Source: Phoebastria nigripes
Taxonomy: Eukaryota > Chordata > Aves > Procellariiformes > Diomedeidae
Length of the DNA stretch: 64,000 bases
Direction of reading: 5' to 3'
Assembly (NCBI GenBank): GCA_035582835.1
Contig: JAYKAV010002109.1
Location: 1,098,688-1,162,687 of the forward strand
Under the pieces are notes generated by a model, which was not told the origin of the DNA, made no database searches, and saw only the letters and a program-made list of their open reading frames with translations. A program made the position numbers and the translations under genes. Of the stretch, positions 59,984 to 64,000 are shown piece after piece. Numbering within the stretch: the first letter of the stretch is position 1; each line of letters begins with the position of its first letter.

Positions 59984-62900
59984 ATGGCAGAAGGATCAAA
60001 GTAAGTGTCTTTTTTTCTTTTTTTTTTTTTTTTTTTACTTGGGATGGAGCAGGGCACTGCGGGGCAGGAGCAGAAGGAGAAAGCAAGCCCCCCGGCTCCC
60101 CCACCCGCTGCCCCTGCGGATGGGTACGTGAGCTCACCACAGTGACACGGAGCAAGCCGTCGCAGGGCCAGCAAAGCACCTTCTCTTTTCCTCTGCGTGT
60201 TGGTGCTTTCTCACTTGCCCATAAGACACAGCCAGCTAATGCACCCCCTCCTCGATGGTCACACGCTGAGCTCAGGAGCATGACATCCCCCAGGGCAATC
60301 AGACAGGGAGGGTTTGGCTCTGAATTTGCAGGACACCAAATTCCCTAAGGCCAGGACATCCTGTGCACGCTCTGGCATAGCTCTTGGAGATGCATCATGC
60401 TTGCAGGGAAGCCCTCTCCCTCCTCGCCCAGGGCAGAAGAACAGCCACCCCCTCCCTGCCTGCCCCAGGAGTGGGCTGTGCCGCATCCAGCCTCGTCCAG
60501 GGCGTTCCCAACCTGTCTGCCTGTGTTTCCTCCACAGGGTGTTCAAGAAGACCAGCCCTAACAGCAAGGTGAGTCCATGCACACAGAGACGGGACCGTGC
60601 GCCCCGTCCCTGGGTGCGGGTCAGCCCAAGGTGCAGGCTGTGCCGGTGTGGAGGGGCTGCAGGGCGCCTCCGGGCTGGCTCTGCCCGTGGGATGGGACGC
60701 GCACTGGGTTTCTCTTCCCTTTGAAATCGGATTGATTCCTGCTATACCACGATGCCACCGCTGGGCTCACTTTTCAAAATAGAAATTTTAAAAAAACCCT
60801 ATATGAATCCTTAAATGCAATGCCTGGTCCAGCACACTAACAGCAGGGTTAACGAGCTCCCCGACACCACCCGCAGCTTGAAAATTTCAGCCGGTTCCAT
60901 GGCAAACACTAATCTGTTTCCTTCTCTCCTTTCACTGTCTGCTGCCTCCAGCTATCCATCTATCTGGGGAAGAGAGACTTTGTGGATCACGTGGAGTCAG
61001 TGGACTCCGTAGGTGAGTGGGGCCATGCCCGCCATGGAGGGGGAAGCACGGGCAACGAGCAGCCAGAGAGACGGGTCCCTGTGCCGGTGGCGGCTCGCCT
61101 CTGCTTCCCACTGGAGCAGGAGGAGCAAGGGCAGTTCCAGAGGAGCAAACGTCCTGTTTTCCTGCAAATACCCTTACAGAAAAATGGTGGGGAAAGGGAC
61201 AAAGTCCCTTTGCAAAACAACCCAGCCATGCTGCTGGTGGACATGCTGGAGGAGGGATTGCCGTCCCCCTGTCCAGCAGCTCCCCTCGGTCACCTTCCCA
61301 GCTGATAAGCATATTATTTGACTTTAAAAAGCGCTGTATTTTTGCAAGGATCTTCCTGGGCGGTCAAGCTCACCGGCCCTTCTTCTCTGCTTATTTGCAG
61401 ATGGTGTCTGCCTGATTGACCCGGAGTACCTAAAGGACAGAAAAGGTATTAAGACACAAAACCCCANGTTATAAGGGGAAGGGATGGAAACCCGTGCAAA
61501 GCTCACAAGCAACCTGGGACTGTAGTCAGGTTAAAACTGCAACGGGTTGTCTACAGCTCGTCTTACGTCAGGGCAGCAGAGGAAAGCTGCCTCTTTCTTC
61601 TCGCCTCCTCTGCCTGGGGCACCGGCTCTGAAGCTACCCGTGCCTTGCAGAAAGATGTGATGAATCTTGTTAACTTGGTGTTTGAGGTCTGAGTCCTGAT
61701 AACAGGGTCATATTTCTCCTAAAGAGTTATTAAAGCAGTTTTTCTTTCTTTCCTCTTTTCTCAATCCCTTTCCCCTATGCCTTCCCTTTATCTCACCCTT
61801 CCCCTAACCCCGCTCCTCTCCGTTTCCATCCGGCTTCAGTGTATGTGACGCTGACTTGCGCGTTTCGCTACGGCCGAGATGACCTCGACGTTATCGGATT
61901 GACCTTCAGGAAGGACCTCTATGTCCTGACCACCCAGATCTTCCCGCCAGTGCCGGACCAGGCACCCAAAACCCTCACTCCTTTGCAAGAAAGGCTGATG
62001 AAGAAGCTCGGGGAGAACGCCTACCCCTTCACCTTTGAGGTAGGGGCTGCTCAGCCCTTCCTGACCGCACACCTCCGTGGTGTGCACCAGGGCTCATCTC
62101 CAGGCACGTTCTTTATTTACTTTTTTCTCTTTCCCTGTTCTGCCCAGATTGCCACCAACCTGCCCTGCTCGGTCACCCTCCAGCCAGGACCAGATGATGT
62201 GGGAAAGGTGAGCTGCTCCCCAACCCGCATCCCCTGGACCCGTTCCCCCTGGCAGGGNGTTAAGTTTTGGGGTGCCAAAAATGAGAGCTGCTTCTTTCAT
62301 GGGGACATGGCCCATGGGGCTGAGGGTTGGGGAGGAAGGATGGCTGGAGTTGGGACCAGGATCTCCAGGGATGCAGTGGAGGAAGGAGGGGAATGAACCT
62401 AAACCTCAGGCAGCTCTGAGCCCCTCCTGCTTAGTGACTGTACGTGTCCCCCCAGGCCTGCGGCGTGGACTTCGAGGTCAAAGGATTTTGTGCTGAAAAT
62501 CTGGAGGAGAAAATTCACAAGAGGTATTTGCAGGGGATCCCTTTCCTGCCCCATGGCCCTAAAACCAAACCACCGGATTGTTTTGGGGTGGCCAGCTTCA
62601 GGGTCGGGCCAAGGATGTGCTGTCAGCCTGCGCCACGCTCGGATGGGGTACTTTGGCCGAAGGAGGGGCAGTGGTCCCCATGTCAGCACCCACCACGTCC
62701 TAAGAGAAGGCTGCAGCTTGCATCCTTTGGCTAGAGACACTGTGATGTCCCTGAAGACAGCCGACGTGTCCCCCTCGAAGGCCGTGTCAACACATCCCTG
62801 CTGGGGGGACTGGGGGTGACCGCTTCTTGCCCCACAGGAACTCGGTGCGCCTCGTCATCCGCAAGATCCAGTTTGCACCCCTGAAGACGGGGCCACCCCC

Positions 62901-64000
62901 AAAGTCGGAGACCACCCGGCAGTTCATGATGTCCGACAAGCCCCTGCACCTTGAAGCCACCCTGGATAAGGAGGTCAGTACGGGGGCCNTCCCCTGGCTC
63001 GTGCCACCACATGCATCCCCAGGGATGGGGACCGGGATGCCCGGTTGCATAACTGAGCCTCTTCCCACTGCAGATCTACTACCACGGAGAACCCATCAAC
63101 GTGACCGTCAACATCAACAACACTACCAACAAGATTGTGAAAAAAATTAAGATCTCAGGTGAGAGGGGGCAGGAGGGGCATTTCCCNGTGCCCACCGCAT
63201 CCCGGCCTCCCCGTCGGAGATGGGGACTGTGCGCCCATGCCTCCACCGTGTCACCAACACTGCGCCCTCTTGTCTCTTCTCAGTTGATCAGATCACAGAC
63301 GTGGTCCTCTATTCGCTGGATAAATACACGAAGACTGTGTGCACCGAAGAGATAAAGTAAGTAAAAAGGGGCTGGGGGTGGCGTGGCATCGCGGCCAGAG
63401 GGAGAAAGAGAAAGGAGGAGGAGGAAGAGGGGAGAGTGATGGGGAGAGGCAGTGGGGAAAACAGTTTTACACCAGGCAGCAAAAATATCAGGGTTAGAAG
63501 AGCAGATGCAGAGGAAGCAGCGGAGAGGGAAGGTTGTGGACACNGTGCCCCACAGCGCAAGTCGGTGTCGGCTGGGGAGGTCCCTGGGGGAAGGTGCGCA
63601 GCTGCCCCCCCGGCTGCTTCCTCTCCTCGCTTTGCATCTCTGAGGCCAGCCGCAGCCTCTGCACCCCTGAGAACAAGGAGGGCTGCAGCAAAATGCGGGG
63701 GGTAGAAAAAAGAAGTGGTTGTATAAGGGAACAAAAGGAGGAAACAGGCCCAGGCAGCTGCGTGGGGAGGGCAGGGCGGGGGGGTCTGGCTCTGCCCAGG
63801 TGCCTGGCGCAATGCTGAGCATCCCCGGCGGGTGCTGAGCACCCACCAGGCTGGTGCTGGCTCTGAGCTCTCCTCTCCCACCCCTTCCAGCGAGAACGTG
63901 GTGGCCAATTCCACCTTCTCCAAAACATACTCCGTCACCCCCACACTCTCAGCCAACCGTGAGAAGCGAGGACTCGCTCTTGATGGCAAGCTCAAGCACG
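59984..64000 (+). CDS. ARR3: Cone arrestin (arrestin-C), 3' end outside the window
   Basis: Cytosolic protein of cone photoreceptors that binds phosphorylated, light-activated opsin and ends signalling. Coding exons: 59984-60000, 60538-60568, 60952-61012, 61401-61445, 61840-62039, 62148-62207, 62456-62523, 62838-62973, 63074-63158, 63284-63356 and 63891-64000 (cut). They give 295 codons of an expected 380-390. Family blocks: [11 protein letters not shown] with the phosphate-sensing lysines, [48 protein letters not shown] (finger-loop region), [68 protein letters not shown], and [10 protein letters not shown] of the polar core. Exon phases all fit. Beta-arrestins differ in these blocks, and the P2RY4 neighbourhood also points to ARR3. 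The missing part is the C-terminal tail with its clathrin/AP2-type elements. Confidence 0.96.

Noticed and set aside
1..64000. CR1 LINEs, LTR elements or CRISPR-like arrays
   Set aside because: I saw no reverse-transcriptase fragments, no CR1-type 3' tails, no paired LTRs and no regularly spaced repeats beyond the small tandem arrays listed.

Overview
The window is a gene-dense, GC-rich stretch of a vertebrate nuclear genome. I read it as sauropsid, most likely a bird or other archosaur. The genes have short GT-AG introns, no interspersed transposon is obvious, and a WNT11B-type gene (absent from mammals) sits next to the gene set that in humans lies on Xq13.1 (IGBP1, DGAT2L6/AWAT, P2RY4, ARR3). 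The species cannot be fixed from the sequence alone.

Layout. 1-10.6 kb: no recognisable gene. 10.7-14.85 kb (+): WNT11B, five coding exons, TATA promoter and poly(A) signal. 14.9-21.9 kb: no gene found. 22.0-28.3 kb (+): IGBP1 (alpha4/TAP42), six exons behind a CpG-rich, YY1/ETS-type promoter. 30.26-34.56 kb (+): a DGAT2-type acyltransferase with seven coding exons, including an isolated 40-bp first exon. 36.0-37.7 kb (-): P2RY4, an intronless nucleotide-receptor coding region, convergent with the acyltransferase. 37.8-42.9 kb: GC-rich, with no supported gene. 42.9-53.85 kb (-): a complete SHIP2-like (INPPL1-like) inositol 5-phosphatase, which I rebuilt as 27 coding exons from SH2 domain to SAM domain. 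53.9-58.4 kb: intergenic, between two divergent genes. 58.4-64.0 kb (+): ARR3 (cone arrestin), a non-coding first exon plus eleven coding exons, cut by the window edge.

The genes do not form one pathway. They span Wnt signalling, PP2A regulation, lipid synthesis, purinergic signalling, phosphoinositide signalling and photoreceptor GPCR desensitisation. What links them is ancestry. WNT11B, the DGAT2-like gene, P2RY4, the SHIP2-like gene and ARR3 each have a close paralogue in human 11q13.4-q13.5 (WNT11, DGAT2, P2RY2/P2RY6, INPPL1, ARRB1). The window therefore looks like a well-preserved copy of a block duplicated in early vertebrate genome doubling, and it keeps members that mammals lost.

Composition changes along the window. 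The IGBP1 introns and the 15-29 kb region are AT-richer. From about 29.7 kb to the end the sequence is strongly GC-rich and carries most of the single ambiguous N bases. These behave as single-base substitutions, because coding frames run through them intact.
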